From Oxyruncus cristatus (taxonomy: Eukaryota; Chordata; Aves; Passeriformes; Cotingidae): DNA of 64,000 bases. The translations under genes and the position numbers were made by a program. The stretch spans positions 557,777 through 621,776 of the forward strand of contig VXAY01006167.1 of NCBI GenBank assembly GCA_013399855.1, given 5' to 3'. Shown here one piece after another: positions 37,711 through 51,275 of this stretch. The notes under the pieces are model-generated. The model was not told the origin of the DNA and searched no databases. It worked only from the letters and a program-made list of their open reading frames with translations. Numbering within the stretch: the first letter of the stretch is position 1; every line of letters begins with the position of its first letter.

Positions 37711-38159
37711 AAATGGGGTCCAGGAAGGGAGCTTGGACTGCTCAACTTTTTGCCACGTTAGTCCTGTTCACTCACTTGTTTGATTCCCTTCACCACAGCA
37801 TCACGCTTTAACACTTATCAGGATTTGGTTTTATTTGCTTAATTTAATTACAGTCAGCTTCCTCAGAGTGACTGGTGGATGGACGTGTGATTATTTCCCA
37901 CACTGCCCACTGCACTGCTGAGCCACTTTTCAGCCTTTAAATGTACACCCAGCTTTCATGCCTCTGCCTGGGAGTGGTGGTACCCCCAGCTGCACAGCCC
38001 ACTGCTCAAGGCAGACCATGGATGATGTCCTCCAGCAGCTGCCTGAGAAAGTGGGTAAAATCCTGCCACCAGCCGTGACAGCCCAGTCAGGCGCTGGAGG
38101 CCTGGACTAGGAGTAATAAAGCAAGAGCTCTGAAAAAAAGGAAACTGTTTTCCTCTGAG

Positions 38160-38164
<5 letters not shown>

Positions 38165-38209
<45 letters not shown>
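38165..38209. repeat. (GT)n microsatellite
   Basis: About 22 uninterrupted GT units, the longest dinucleotide repeat in the window and a likely polymorphic marker. Confidence 0.97.
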
Positions 38210-38210
<1 letters not shown>

Positions 38211-38936
38211 AATTTCCATAATAATTGTGTCTGTTGTCTGCAGACATGAATTCATTACAGCAGGAGGTAAGAGAACAGCCAGACTCAATATACATTTCAA
38301 ATTCCTTGCTACAGCCTTGATTTATAAGGCACAACCTGAAACACTGACTAGCTTGTTGCCTTTCAGTGAACTGAATTTCGCATGATAGCCGAGAGGACTG
38401 AAAAACAAATGAACAAATTTTGTTCTTAAAACACTCCATCTTCGTATTTTTCGTTTTTAAGAGTTGTTAGCTGTGTCCTGGATATCCCCCTGCTTCCCCC
38501 ACTCCACCCCCTTCCTTTCTCCTGTGCATGCTCCATCGGCACTTGCATTAATCCAGGCCTGAAAGTACTAAATTGATTCACAGTAACACAGGCACCTAGG
38601 GGCAGAATATTCCTGGAACAAATGAATTAATCATCTCAGAGCTTCCATGCTAAACCACATAAAAGCCCGCTGCCCAGGGCGGCGGCGATGAGGGGCACAG
38701 CCTGGCCCCTCATCTGACCACAGAACAGCGGATCCCACAGCAAGCTCCCGGTCTGCCCCGCACGCTGCTAGACACGCACCTGGAGGCTGCTGGGCACATG
38801 CCCACGTGAGACAGTCCGTGCGCTCCCACGGGGGCTCTTTGAAGAACTCCAGCATACAGAAATAGGTGTAATAGGAGGTCCTGCAGGAAGAGAGAGGCCT
38901 GTAGTCATTATAAATGGACCTTCACAGCAACAAAAA

Positions 38937-39011
38937 NNNNNNNNNNNNNNNNNNNNNNNNNNNNNNNNNNNNNNNNNNNNNNNNNNNNNNNNNNNNNNNN
39001 NNNNNNNNNNN
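38937..39011. other. Assembly gap, 75 N
   Basis: A run of N bordered by A-rich sequence on both sides (ACAAAAA before, ACACAAAACAAAAAAAC after). Confidence 0.99.
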
Positions 39012-39041
39012 GACACAAAACAAAAAAACAAGGGGGAGGAG

Positions 39042-39065
39042 AAAAAAAAAAAAAAAAAAAAAAAA
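39042..39065. repeat. Poly-A tract, 24 A
   Basis: An uninterrupted A run just right of the gap at 38937-39011. It could be a simple homopolymer or the tail of an unresolved insertion hidden by the gap. Confidence 0.95.
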
Positions 39066-42000
39066 GCTTTCAGGGAGAAACAGAAAATAATGTTTTGCAA
39101 TTATGGTTCACAGCTGCCGCAGCGCCGGCGCACGAGCTATACACAGGTGCAGCTATTACAGCAATGAATAGCACACACTAAAGGTGCCATCCATACGCGT
39201 GATAATACGAGGGCTGAAAAGGTATTTTCATTTGTGAAACAGCCTGGTGTTGGGAGGGAAAGAAACATAATAAGTAGGCTGTTTCTCAGCCACCCAGGTC
39301 TCAGCCTCCTCTGAGGCAGCGGAGCACCAGGTGGGCAGGTGGGCACTGACAGAGAAGCTCCTTTCACCATCTGACTGCCAGGTAATGTGTGAGTTGAGAC
39401 CATGAGGTTTTAGCTAATTAGGGAAACTGGGGGCTTTTTCACTTTCTTTGTTGTGAATAGAAAGCTTTTAAAAACTTCTTCTCTTTCTGTTATTTAAAAC
39501 ACCTGAAACATTCTTGAGAGTAGGTGAAAGGTGTGAGCCTCTCCTCTGATCTCTTCCACACAACACCCATGCTCTGGCAGTGCCACTTTGGCAACTTAAG
39601 TAGCAAGGTCCGTTTCCGGTGAAGAAGGGAGGACTAGACAGAGAAAGATGGCCATGGGACCCATTCATCAATATTTTGCCCTTTTCCCCCACCCCTATCC
39701 TTGTGTCAGTACCATGTGGCAGCAAGGGTGCCTGGACAGCCTGACCTCCAGAGGTTTCCCCAGCCTCGGTTATGCTGCTTCTGTGACCTTCCTCTGGTGC
39801 ACAGGGACTGACTATTGCTTGGTGCCACCGTGATCTATCACGGCTCACAACCCCTCTCCACTGGTGTAGACCTGCGACTCCAGGGGCACCGGATGGTTAT
39901 TTCTCTGCAGCGTAGTTTGTCCCCCTAAACCTTGTCACTGTGAGACACGTCTTAGAAAGGGAGAGGATGTCCCTTGGAATCACAGACTTACCAACTCCTT
40001 GCAAGCAATCCAAATGCTTTCCAGACTGTTTTACCACACATGTCCTTTCTTTTATCAGAAAGGGGAGATGTTTTAAAGATACTTAGCAGAGAGCTAAAAG
40101 AAAAGCAGAAAAGGGGTTATCCAGTGCAATCTGACATCCTATCCCAGGGTGAGATTTTTTTCTATCCGTAGGCCACTAAACATTTTTCCACTGGTGCTGG
40201 AGATGTCTAAATCACAAATGTAAGGCTAACATCAGGTTTGCCTTTTCCTCTCAGAGTTCTTGGCAGTTGTCCACAAACCCCCAAGCACCCACAAGTCACA
40301 GACCCCTGACACAGCATGCAGCACGGACAGCTGTCATAGGTGCAAGGGTGTCCTCATCCCCCATCACCTCTGCCAACTCTGAGCCCACACCAAGGTCCAT
40401 GTCGCCACAATGCCAGTTAATTTAAAGCTAACATAAATGAGTCCACCATGAGCTGCACCCTTTCGATTTGCAAACCAGACACAGACCTAACCTTTTTTTA
40501 TTTTTTTTTGTTTGGACCTTGCATGGGAAAACTACATCACTTGTCACCTCACTGCTCCCATCCAGCTTCAGCTGGGCTTTTGTGGAACAACCCTGGCTCT
40601 GGTAAGTTAGTTGAGTGTGGAGATGAGGTTGTGAGGCTCAGGACTGCCTTGCTGGCATTGCCTGACCCAGCACAGCATGGGGCAGGGCAGTGACATCCAA
40701 ACCGTAGCTCCATCCTCTGACCCAAGGGGTGCTGAGGAAGGGTCCGGATGTTTTCAGACTGATAGTGCCAGGAACCCACTGAATGCAGGCAGGGGAAACA
40801 CTTACCCCCGGCACCAAGGCAAAAGCATCCTCTAGATTCCTGAACAGGTCCCAGTTCACCAAGGTAAGCACAACTGAGGTCTTTTTATAGGCCTTAAAAT
40901 TGAGGGAGGCATTAAAATTAATTTGAAAACTTTGCAGGAAGCTGGCATAATGAAAACAAAAGTGGATTGATGCACTGGCTGGCATACCCTCACTCTGGGA
41001 AAGAGCTCAGGCAGCCGCTTCCAGAAAAGCTGGAGCCTGCTGGAAGAGAGCACAAAACAGGAAACACTACTCAAAGGAAGCTCGCAGACAAAGTGGCAAT
41101 GTGGAAGAAATTATAATGATTAGTACAGCGCCTGAAGTGTGCAGGGGAACTACAAAAGATTGAAAGAAAAGACCCAGAGATTTGATTTTCCACTGCCCTT
41201 CATCAGCAGCAGTCATTTTATACCAGCACAAAGCGGGAGCGCAATCTTCACGGCACAGAACAAGTGCACTTTATGTTGCTTTTTTCCTGCTTTTTTCTCT
41301 ATTTTCCTGCTACAAAGCTCCCAGGGAAAGGGGCAATCAAGACCATTTGTCCCTGACCACTGGGGCTTGGAGCCTAAGCTAGGACAGAGACCATAAACAA
41401 CAGACAAAAGGAGAAGGAAACCACTGAGAAGAGCTGTCACATTTATCTCTGGCTAGGATGGAAGAGGGAATAAGAATAAACTGAGGACAACATCCAGTTA
41501 CCAGCTGCAAAAAAAGCACAGTTACAGACAAGAATAACTTGCTCCTTCTCTTAATTTGATTGGACTCCAGAGTTTTGCCATAATCAATCTCTTCTAATAT
41601 CGAATGCAAACCGAATTAGAGCCTTAGATAATAACATTTTAAGCGTGTAGTCCAGATTCAGTCACTTCTCTATATCCATAACAGCAGGTCAGCAGCAATA
41701 AATAGGTATAGATTGATAGACAGGCATATAAGACAGGTGTGAAATACCACCAAGGCCAAACAACAGCTTTTGGCAGTAGCACCAGCTTTCAGCAGACCAA
41801 CAGTGCACTCTCAGGGCATTCAGGGTTTGTCCAGTGAGGTGCCACCACATTTCAGGCACTGTGATTTCTCCAGAGTGAACAGTGTTAAGATTTCAGTTGT
41901 CATTCTGCTCCCTGAAGAGCTGTGACTTGAATTAAGAGGCTTCTCGATCAGATTTACTATGAATGGGAATATGTTTCTGCCAGGTCTGACTTCAGCTCCT

Positions 42001-42397
42001 CGGCGCAGATGAGCACCAAACCAAACTGCTGATGAGATTTTCACTACTTGTAAATCAAGAAACTTAAAAATATCTAGATGACCTCAAGGATTACAACAAT
42101 GGGTAAAGGGGCATTTTAGGTATAAATTTCCCTCAATAAATTAAAAATACATACATTCACTTGTTATTTATTTGCTGCATCAAGTCCAGTGCAGATGTGA
42201 TTTGCATGTTTAGCTTTACTGTACCACACAGTAAGGGCCTGTGATTTTACTGCCTACAGTTAATAAATTGGAACGAGTCAATACAGGAGTGACAAAAACC
42301 CCACCACATGTGCTGAAGAAAAGGATGGACTGAGCCTGACCTCTGCCCAATACACAAAAAAAAATTCCTTACTTCTGGTTTGCAGTCCATATGGCAG

Positions 42398-43329
42398 CAT
42401 TGGGACGGTGGGGTCAGGTGCACCCCCAGTAAATTTGCTGAGTACACCAAGCTGTGTGGTGTAAATGACACTCTGGCAGAAAGGGATGCCATCCAGAGGG
42501 ACCTGGAAGGGCTTGAGAGGTGGGCCCATGCAAACCCTGTGAAGTTCAGCGAAGCAAAGTGCAAGGTCCTACACCTGCATCATCACAATCCCAAACACAC
42601 CTACAAGTTGAGGGGAGAAGTGATCGAGAGGAGCCCTGCAGAGAAGAACTTGAGGGTGTTGGTTGATGAAAAACTCAGCATGAGCTGGCAGTGTGTGCTC
42701 GCAGCACGGAAAGCCAACAGAATCCTGGGCTGCATTAAAAGGAGAGTGGTCAAAAGGCTGATGGAGGCGATTCTCCCCCTCCACTCTGCTCTTGTGAGAC
42801 CCCACTTGGAGTACTGGGTACAGTTCTGGTGCCCCCAACATAAGAAGGACATGGAACTTTTGGAGCAAGTCCAGAGGAGCACCATGAAGCTGATAAGAGA
42901 ACAAGGGCACCCACCCTATAAAGAGAGGCTGACAATGTTGGGGCTGTTCAGCCTGGAGAAGAGAAGGTTGCATGGAGACCTCAAAGCAACATTCCAGTGT
43001 CTGCTGGGGGCCTACAGGGAAGCCAGAGAGGGATTCTTTGTTAGGAACTGTAGGAATAGGACATGAACTAATGGGTACAAATTGAAAAAAGGGATATTTA
43101 GGTTAGATATTAGGAAGAAATTTTTTACTTTGAGGGTGATGAGACAGTGGAACAGGTTTCCCAGGGAAGTTATGGATTCCCGAACCCTGGCAGTGCTCAA
43201 AGCCAGGTTGGGCAAAGTGTTGAGCAACCTGGTCTAGTGTGTGGCGTCCCTGCACATGGCAGGGTGGGACTAGATGATCTTTAGGGTCTATTCCAATGCC
43301 TTAATATTCTATGACTCTGTGATTCTGTG
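42398..43329 (+). mobile_element. CR1 LINE, 5'-truncated with an open RT C-terminal frame
   Basis: A plus-strand CR1 with an uninterrupted frame to 43066 covering the last fifth or so of the reverse transcriptase and the start of its tail: SKFAEYTKLCGVNDT, ERDAIQRDLEGLERWAHANP, CKVLHLHHHNPKHTYKLRGE, LAARKANRILGCIKRRV, LVRPHLEYWVQFWCPQHKKD, LGLFSLEKRRLHGDL. The catalytic RT core (FADD box; here FAEY remains of it) and the endonuclease are absent, so it cannot move itself. The 3' UTR has ACTAGATGATCTTTAGGGTC and terminates in TGACTCTGTGATTCTGTG. It is better preserved than the copy at 3493. Confidence 0.95.
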
Positions 43330-46300
43330 CAGCTAAGTGTCTCCCAGGGGTTGCACCTTTGTGACAGGGGAAGAATGTTTGGTCTCTCTAAAGTCTGGTT
43401 TTATAAGGCTTCATAAAGACATTGGAATGTATAGTAGCTGTATTCTGATGTGTATTTATGTTCTATGATAATGTTTGGACAAAGCTAACAGGAGGAGGGG
43501 AGGAAGGGGAGGGGGATAAAGGGGGTAATATTCAAAGGAATAGGTTACTTCCCTCTAAAACAAAAAGCAAACAAACAAAACCAGAGTAGACTTTGGGGCT
43601 AGACCTTTTAATTTATTGTTTTTAAAATAGAAGAGGAACATTTTTTTATCTGGATATCCAGAATATTCTTCCAGCTCAGAAATATTTATCTCCTGACTTA
43701 TGCGCTCTTGCAGCAGTCTCTGAATTCCTTTGAGTCATTAAAGGATTTTGTCCTCAAGTCATTCCCATTAGGGGAATATTCAATTAGAAACTTGCCTGCT
43801 GTTCAAAGTTTGCATGTGAAATTCACAGTTAAGATCCCTCCTCGCTGGGTTTCAGGTCAGTGCCCTCTGCACTGAAGAGAGAGAGATATTTAACAATTAA
43901 ATAGTCCTCTAGGCTACGTCCATACGAGACAGCCCAGGAGTGCTCCCCAGTCCAGGGGACTACGTGCCCTGACTGTTTTTGCTCCATGAAGGAATGGTCT
44001 CACCCTGTCTCTCCCCACACTCCCCTTCCCAAAGGAAGGAAAATTCTCTGCAAGGGTCAGGAAGGATACACAGTGCCTTCCTGGTCCTCAAGGCAGGCAG
44101 CTGGGGTCTCTGGCCACAGGGCCAGCCCTGTGGCTTACAACATCTGAACACTGCTGAAGAGCTGGGCACAAGCTCCAGAATTATTTCAGGGTGTCTAAAT
44201 ACCTTGTGAAAACCTGTCCTTCGCTTCAGGCACCCAAGAAGTAGGAACAACCTGAAAGGTAGGAGGACGTAAGGGCATACCTTTGCCTGTTCAAGGATGA
44301 CACAGTTCTGCTTGTAGAAAGCTCATTATAGTTACATTCTTGGGCTTTTGATATTAAGAATTAGCTATCCACTTTGCAGAAAACAGGGAATTAGTCTTTC
44401 CAGAATACGTGTTTAACAGAGAAGAAATGAATCTTCATGAGCTCAAGACATATTCCCTCTTCTTCTCTTAGCCCCTCACCCCCTGCCTCATATCTCTTCT
44501 ATGCAGTTTTTCAAATAGTTTAATAATATTCACAGGGACATTAGATTAATTGGATTTTAATTCCAAATGACTGTGAAAGCAGAGAAGTGAGTCACCAGTC
44601 CATGCTAATGAGAAGATCTATTAAGGACCCTTCTCTGATAGACACATAGAGTAGGGTTATAAATATTTCATATTCAATTAATTGAATTTTGCCCCCTGTT
44701 ATATGATGCTGCCCTGGAATGTTAATCAACTGGGACCAGAGAGAGAGGGAGAGAGGAAGAAAGAGGGGGGGAAAAAAATCTAAAAGAGTGTCTTTAAACA
44801 ACATCAGAGCCATTCCCATCCCAAAATCCTCCCAGTTCACACAGCGCCTGCACATCAGAGCAGAGGCTTTCATACAGGCTGCATCTGGTTACACGCAGCG
44901 GATAAATTAATGTTAATTAATCAGACAGTCATTTTATGGAGAACTGTGCGCAAAAGGTTATTCAAGCCCTGCTGCAAGTAGATTTATAGGTATAATTGTC
45001 ATGTTGAATGACCCTCTGCACATAGGCTCATTAAACTGGCCATCAGTCAAGAAGTCTAATTGAGGCAGGCCCCTAGCATGCCACTGGGACCACGCGGCTG
45101 GCTGCAAACAAAACCGCTCCGCAGAAGCCAGCTCTCTGAAAGCCGCCAATAATGCCACTTCCCATCCTCTGGGCAGTCCTGCCACTGCCACTCCTGCCAG
45201 CTGAAACTCCGGGCAGGAAGGAGAGAGGAGGGCTCCCATGCCCATCACTGTGGCCTTACACCATTTTCAGAACACATCGGGGATCTGCGTGCAGCGTGGG
45301 AAAGGTTTTACTGACAGACGTGTTTTCCAAATGCCGCTCTGGCCTTGGCAGCTGGGAACAGCTCGGGTGCACGGGCTTCAAAGGCACCGAGATCAGAAGG
45401 CAAATATAAAGATGCTAAAGATTCTCGATGACATTCATATTTTAAGAGCATCTCGTGATTTCATTGGGGTGGGGGGAAGAACGGAGGGGTCCAGCCCAGG
45501 AGCTGAAACACCAAGGACTGGCAATCCGGCACACCCCAAAAGTGGGGCAGCTTTCAGGGCTGCAGTCCTTCCCTCAGTGCCACTCTGGTCCCACGGTTAT
45601 GCCAGGGCAGACAGTCATTCACATGGGGGCTGTGCCCAGCCCCACAGGTAGTGGGTCCAACACAGGCCCCTCTGAAACAGCAGATAAACCTTTCCACTGT
45701 CTCTGGTGGCAGCCATGCAAAGCCATAGGCTGGCACTGTGGAAACCTGCCTTTAGCTCCTTCTTGTGGCATGAGCTGCCTGTTCATGGTCACTTGTCGCT
45801 ATCTCTCTGTGCCTCCAGTCCCCACCTACACAATTATCTCTGCTGTCTGCTGCCTGAAGTGATCTGTCTCTATGCTCACTGTTTGCTCGAGGATCGTCCC
45901 TTATTTCACATATCCCAGGAGCCCTGCACTGGGGTTTGCACGCTGAGGGCTGCAGTTGTGAGCACTTCCTCACACATGCCGTGGATTGTACTCATGTTCC
46001 CATGGTAGGAAAAGGAGGAAGCACATGGCACCCCAAGCTACCCCAAAGCTCCCTGGGCAGCCACTCACCAGGCCAGCCAGAGGAGACTGTGGGTGTCAGA
46101 AACATGGAGGTTTTTTTGTCCAAGCCGCTTCCTGAGACACTTCCAAGGGAAACCTGCACCATCTGCTCCACACAGGAAAGCGTCATATAGGAGTACTCAG
46201 GGGAAGAAATAACACATCAGAGCAACAGTCAGGTAAATGAATTAGCAGAATGTGTTCACATTATCTATTCCAATACTCACATTATTCACCACATATTTTG

Positions 46301-49300
46301 AGGTTGCTCTCAGTTGTGTAACAGCCTGATCAGATATAAAACAGCCACATAGCACCATCTTTCTCAGACACAAGTAAAACAATTAAACAGAAAAACTACA
46401 GTGCACTAATACAGAAGCCCTAAAGGCAAGAATAAGTATGAATAAAGAGAAATCCTTGTGTCTCAGAGCAGTGACAATGTCACCATCTGAAGATGTTTCT
46501 GATGAAAAGGGGTTCCAGTTTCCATCCCTCAACAAGGCAAGGGTTGCATAGCATGTCTGATCTGTGGCAGCGTTTCTCTTCATCCTATCCCACTGTGACT
46601 GGTTCAGCCTTGATGTGCTCCACACTTTTTCCAGTACTGCTGGGCACAATATTTACCTGCACAGCAACTGGTAGAGGGATCAGAGAAATGACTGTGAGCA
46701 TGGCGTGCTCCTGGATCAGCTGCCTGCCGTTCATGCCGGGGCTTCAGAGGCTGGCTGGACAGCCCCTCATTCGGGGGCACAGAGAGCCACGCTGCAGTAG
46801 AGCAGCCTCCAGGCTAGCCTGGGGTCTCACTTTCCGAGCTCCTTTATGGATGGACAATAAATTTACTCCCAAGGGGCACTTCCCAGAACTGATTTTCCCC
46901 CATCCAGTGGTTCCCTTCCAAAGACCATATTTGAGCCAGGTGAACTGAAGTGTAGCCCAGCTTCTTAAGGAATATAAACACCATCTTTTCTACCAAGCAA
47001 CAGCATTTCCTCCTGTAATAATATTTTCTTTTCCCAATCTATCTAAGCTTTTCAATTTCTCCCGTTTTCCTGCCCCAAAGCAGAACACCTTTGTTATCGC
47101 AGATGTGAAACCCAAGGCTGCCCAGCAATTTGGGCAGCTTTGCTGCTTCAAAACCCTTTGCCTTTGCAGCATCCCTGACTCAGAACATAGGAATCTTCTT
47201 TTGTTCACCCACAGAGGGCACCACTCGTAAATGTATCCGAGTAAACGCGCTGCCGCTTCCTGTCTCACCAGCTCAAATCCAAACCCTTGATGCATATTAC
47301 TGTTGTCATCTCTAGGAAGAAAGGAAGCAGCAGGCTGACGGCACACAAAAGAGTATGACTTTAAAGTGCACACCGTGCATTCATGCTCATGCTGAGATGT
47401 CAGGCAAGGCTTCACACTTTGTATTGCTGTGGAACGTCTCTAGCCCCCGAGAGCTGAACTACATCAGTTCATAATGACATAAGGAAAGAGAATGGTACTC
47501 AAAGGATATTTGATATTTCCATATATGCAACCATGCATGTCACTTCATCTTGGGCAAGGATGAGGACACACATGCTCCTCCTCTGTCCACAGCAGGTGGA
47601 CTATAGGGTTTCCACTCTTAAATGTTAATTTTTTATTTACTACCACAACTAGTAGATTATTTTTCTAAAGTCCTCAGTCCAGGGATAAGGAGATAAAGGC
47701 TTTAAATATCAGTCACTAACCTCAGTGATAGAAATTTTACCCTTAGACTTCCTTGGGCTTTGGGATTTCAACCTGTATTTCTATGAAAGGACCCAAACCT
47801 AGTTTGCCAAGCCTGCTTTTACATGTGCAGAGAGGTAAGTGCAGGTTTATGCAAACACCTACAAATGGAGTAAAAATCTGCGGCCTGCTGTGATACAAAA
47901 ATCTCAGCTATGTGCAATGTATGGACGTAGAACAGAGCAGCCAAACAGGGAGGAAAAATATCTGCCCACCTTATATCCCACTTTGGTGCTGCCTCCGTTG
48001 CCTGGCAAGCTTCAAGAGAACCTTCAGGAATGTACTTAAGGAATGGGACAGCTTACAGGACAGTAAAAATGTACATTAGTTCACTAAGGAAATTGCTGAG
48101 CTGTTGCTTCTTTAAATACCAGACCCATAGTTTAGTTGAAATGAAGTTTTACTCTTCATTCAGTTCTCTCTTCCAAGTGCATCTCAACTTCTAGATTAGA
48201 AAAATCAAAATATGCTGAAAATAGCTGCTAGAATTTGCCTTGAATCCAAGGGTGTAATGGTGTCGATGTCTTTATTGTGTTCTCATATTTCAAATCAACC
48301 TTTGTCCATTCAGTGCAATCCACCTTCCTTATTTCTGTCTGATAGTCCCGTATTTCTCCCTTACAAACCATCAAGATTGTTTTTGTCTTCAGAATCTCTC
48401 CAGAAGCTTCAGCTCTTGAGCTTTTTGCAGCACAGAGAACCCAGAAAGGGATCAGAAACTAATAGCATGTTGGTAATCACCATCGTGTATTTTAATCACT
48501 GAAGTGCACTCTCAAATCACACTAGAATTAGAATTACCAGAATTCAAGTTCCCAACATCACCCTTTTATAACCTCAATTTCTACTTTGACTCTTTGAGTT
48601 ATATTCTCCTGTGCAAAGTAGATGCACGCTATTAATGAAAGTGTCCTTTAAATAGTAGTGGCTATTTGCAGTCTTTCTATAAAACCAAAGTTTCTGCCCT
48701 GAGAAGAAGAAAAGGAGGGGAAGACTCGGTACAATGGATTGATCAGGTTAGCCCCAAAGCTAATGGCCTCTTTTCAAAAGAATATTTTACAGCCATTAAA
48801 ATCCACTGCATATTAGCTTTGCAGGACCACCACGTTTGGCTAGGTAAGATGCCTAGTCCACAGTAACATAGTACAGCAAAGATTTTAGATAATTTCCCTT
48901 TTTTCACCCAGCTTTAAGACTAATTCAACCAGCAAGATTTCCTGCAAATACCACATTTCAAAAAGACAGTTTCAATATTGATTCATGTAACACATCATAT
49001 TAAATCCACATTACCAGTTCTCGTTGTCACCCAGGGTGCTTGTTTTTAAGGAGAGGTTCAGGCTGAGAAGACAATGTGACAGGAGAATATGAGTTTGCTC
49101 ATTAGCTCTGACTAATTCATCACATCAACTATAACAGAAGTTGATGGCAAGTTCAAATCAGGTAAAACCACAGAAAAGAAAGACAACTGATAATATGTGG
49201 CCTCTTGAACATACAGCTCAGGAAGGGTTGCAGGACAGAGCACAGGCTGTGCAGCAGGCAGATCTAAGGGCACAGAGCAGCAGGTACAGCCCTGCAACCA

Positions 49301-51275
49301 CCTTTGAGTTGAGCATTTATTTTCCAAAGCAAGTGCTAAAGCCAACCTGCTGGAAACATCAGTCTTCTGCAGCCTTGCTGTGCATTATGGTGGCTCTGCC
49401 AGAGCTCACAGCAATTCATTCTGGTCTGTGGGAGGTAAACGCAGGCTCAGCACACAGGATTCCACAGCCAGCAGCACCCAAGTCCCCATCCCCTCCTGGG
49501 GATGCACCCTGGTTCTCTCCCACAAGAAACAGGGATGGCACAGCCGGATCTCAAGGGAACCATTAGACGCCCAAGGCGCAACTGAGGCTGGTGTCACAAG
49601 GAGAACACACACGTGAGGACCAAAAAGAGACTTGCCAAGTTAAGGACAAAGCTGCCACAATGAACAGTGGTCATCTTGCCTCCATTTCAGCAGGAGCTGG
49701 ATAGAACACTCAGCTGCCCTGCAAAACCAGGCAGACCTGAACATCTCCCTTCACAGGTGAGAGGGATTTCACCCACCCACCCACTCACCCATTTTCACAT
49801 TAGATGTTTGTGATTAATAATGCCAGGCAGTGTCACAAAGCAAATGGTTTATTCAGATCAATCATTTAATCTCATCTCACCCTTCAAAATAAATTACCAA
49901 ATAAAACTCTTCCATGAACTATGCTCTAAATTTTGATGTGGTCATAGGACAAAAACTTCTCACCAGAGGGAAAAAAAAAATCACTTCTTTTGGAACTTGT
50001 TTTGGTTTCCCTGATTTGTTTCTTCTCAAAACATTAGGATTCTGTAAAATTTTAATCTGACACAAAAATCAGAATGCAGTAAACAGCAGATTCTTTGCTC
50101 AATCACACATTGGTTAAATGTTCATAAAGCAATACCAATACTTTAACAAGGGAACTGCTTCTACAAAATCCTGATAAAAGCATTCCTGGAAAACATTTTA
50201 AAATGTGGTTTAGTTGATTTTGATGTGTGGTACCAGTCTATTTTATTGGGGCAAGAGGATTTAAGAAAAAAAAAAGAAAAACTGACACCGTATTTTGCAG
50301 TAGATATCTCAGTGTATGACAAGCTCTTAGGAATTAAGCCTCAAAACATCCCTATAGGTCAAGGACTTTACAAGCAAGGAAACTTGCATCAACAGTTAAG
50401 TCAGATATCAAGATCATACAAGGACTCAATCTTGACTCTTGTGGTCATCATATCACATCACAATATTTTTTAGAGAATGATTAATTGCGGCTATGATAAT
50501 TACTGCTCAGGTTTCTTATTAGTGTTATCTGCTGGAATGTAACCACACCATAAGATGGGATGTTTTTGAGTAGAACAGTCTCATCCACTACAAAGCTTTT
50601 TCCGATTTAACCCATAACTGCAAGCATTAAAACACTAACCCTGTGTGGTTCCCACTTATTTTGATACCAAAAAGGACGTGCTGCATCACTCTAAGACTGC
50701 AAAGTAAGGTTGATGTAGCAATGAGCTCCAGCTGCATCATCAGAGAAGCACAATGCTACACACCACAGGGTGCATGTCCCTTCTTTTACTCTAGGTTGAG
50801 TTCCCCCTTCTGCTTTTTGTTTTTCTTTTACTTGGCTTTAGATTTTGGTTTAGCCAGTAATCAGTGCTCCCAGACACCTATTCCCAAGGGACTTGTCTTG
50901 CCCTCATTACCAGCAGGTGTCACACTGAAGGACGTGAAGTACCCTTGCTGCCGAGCTCAGGCTGCAGTCCCTGCTCTGGGGATTGCTGGGGAAAGCCCTG
51001 TTCCCCCTTCCCCCTGCTGGGGCAGAAGTCAGTGCCAGCACCTTGAGCAATCCCATGTCTGTAAGTCTTCTACTTGCACCATCTCTCTCCATAACCAAGA
51101 GATGAAAAGTTTCCCCTCCCAGCTGCCTACAGCACCAGGCTATCAGGCAGCTGGTCTAACTCTTTACTAGCTGCTTTCTGTACCTCTCTCTAATCACAGG
51201 ATTATTTGTTGATTAATAATTGTGTATTTCTGTAAAAGAGAAAAAATGGCTCTCTGTGAAAAAGTTTAAATATAT
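43330..51275. other. Intergenic, downstream of MBOAT1
   Basis: No gene is recognised. It includes purine-rich patches at 43490-43530 and 44735-44780, the candidate regulatory element at 44880-45130, and additional AATAAA hexamers on the minus strand that a longer MBOAT1 3' UTR could use. A possible MIR/L2 relic at 50290-50440 is too weak to call. Confidence 0.55.
44880..45130. promoter_or_regulatory. Candidate conserved non-coding element
   Basis: A repeat-free stretch rich in regulatory-type words: GGATAAATTAATGTTAATTA (paired homeodomain half sites), TATAATTGTCATG (SOX-like), GTCTAATTGAGG, AACAAAACCGC (RUNX-like) and GCCAATAATG (CCAAT). Such density is usual in vertebrate enhancers. No alignment is available, so this is pattern recognition only. 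Confidence 0.25.

Larger units (their letters stand above)
37711..42397. other. Intergenic, no gene seen
   Basis: This contains the GT microsatellite, the gap at 38937-39011 and the poly-A tract. A few CpGs cluster at 38675-38830 and 39110-39135, too few for an island. No coding evidence. Confidence 0.55.

Noticed and set aside
38768..39100. Minus-strand frame across the 75-N gap
   Set aside because: Its length comes from N and from poly-A read as Phe; no protein evidence.
1..51000. ID4 or another helix-loop-helix gene in the intergenic part
   Set aside because: No frame carries an HLH segment; ID4 is expected further left, outside the window.
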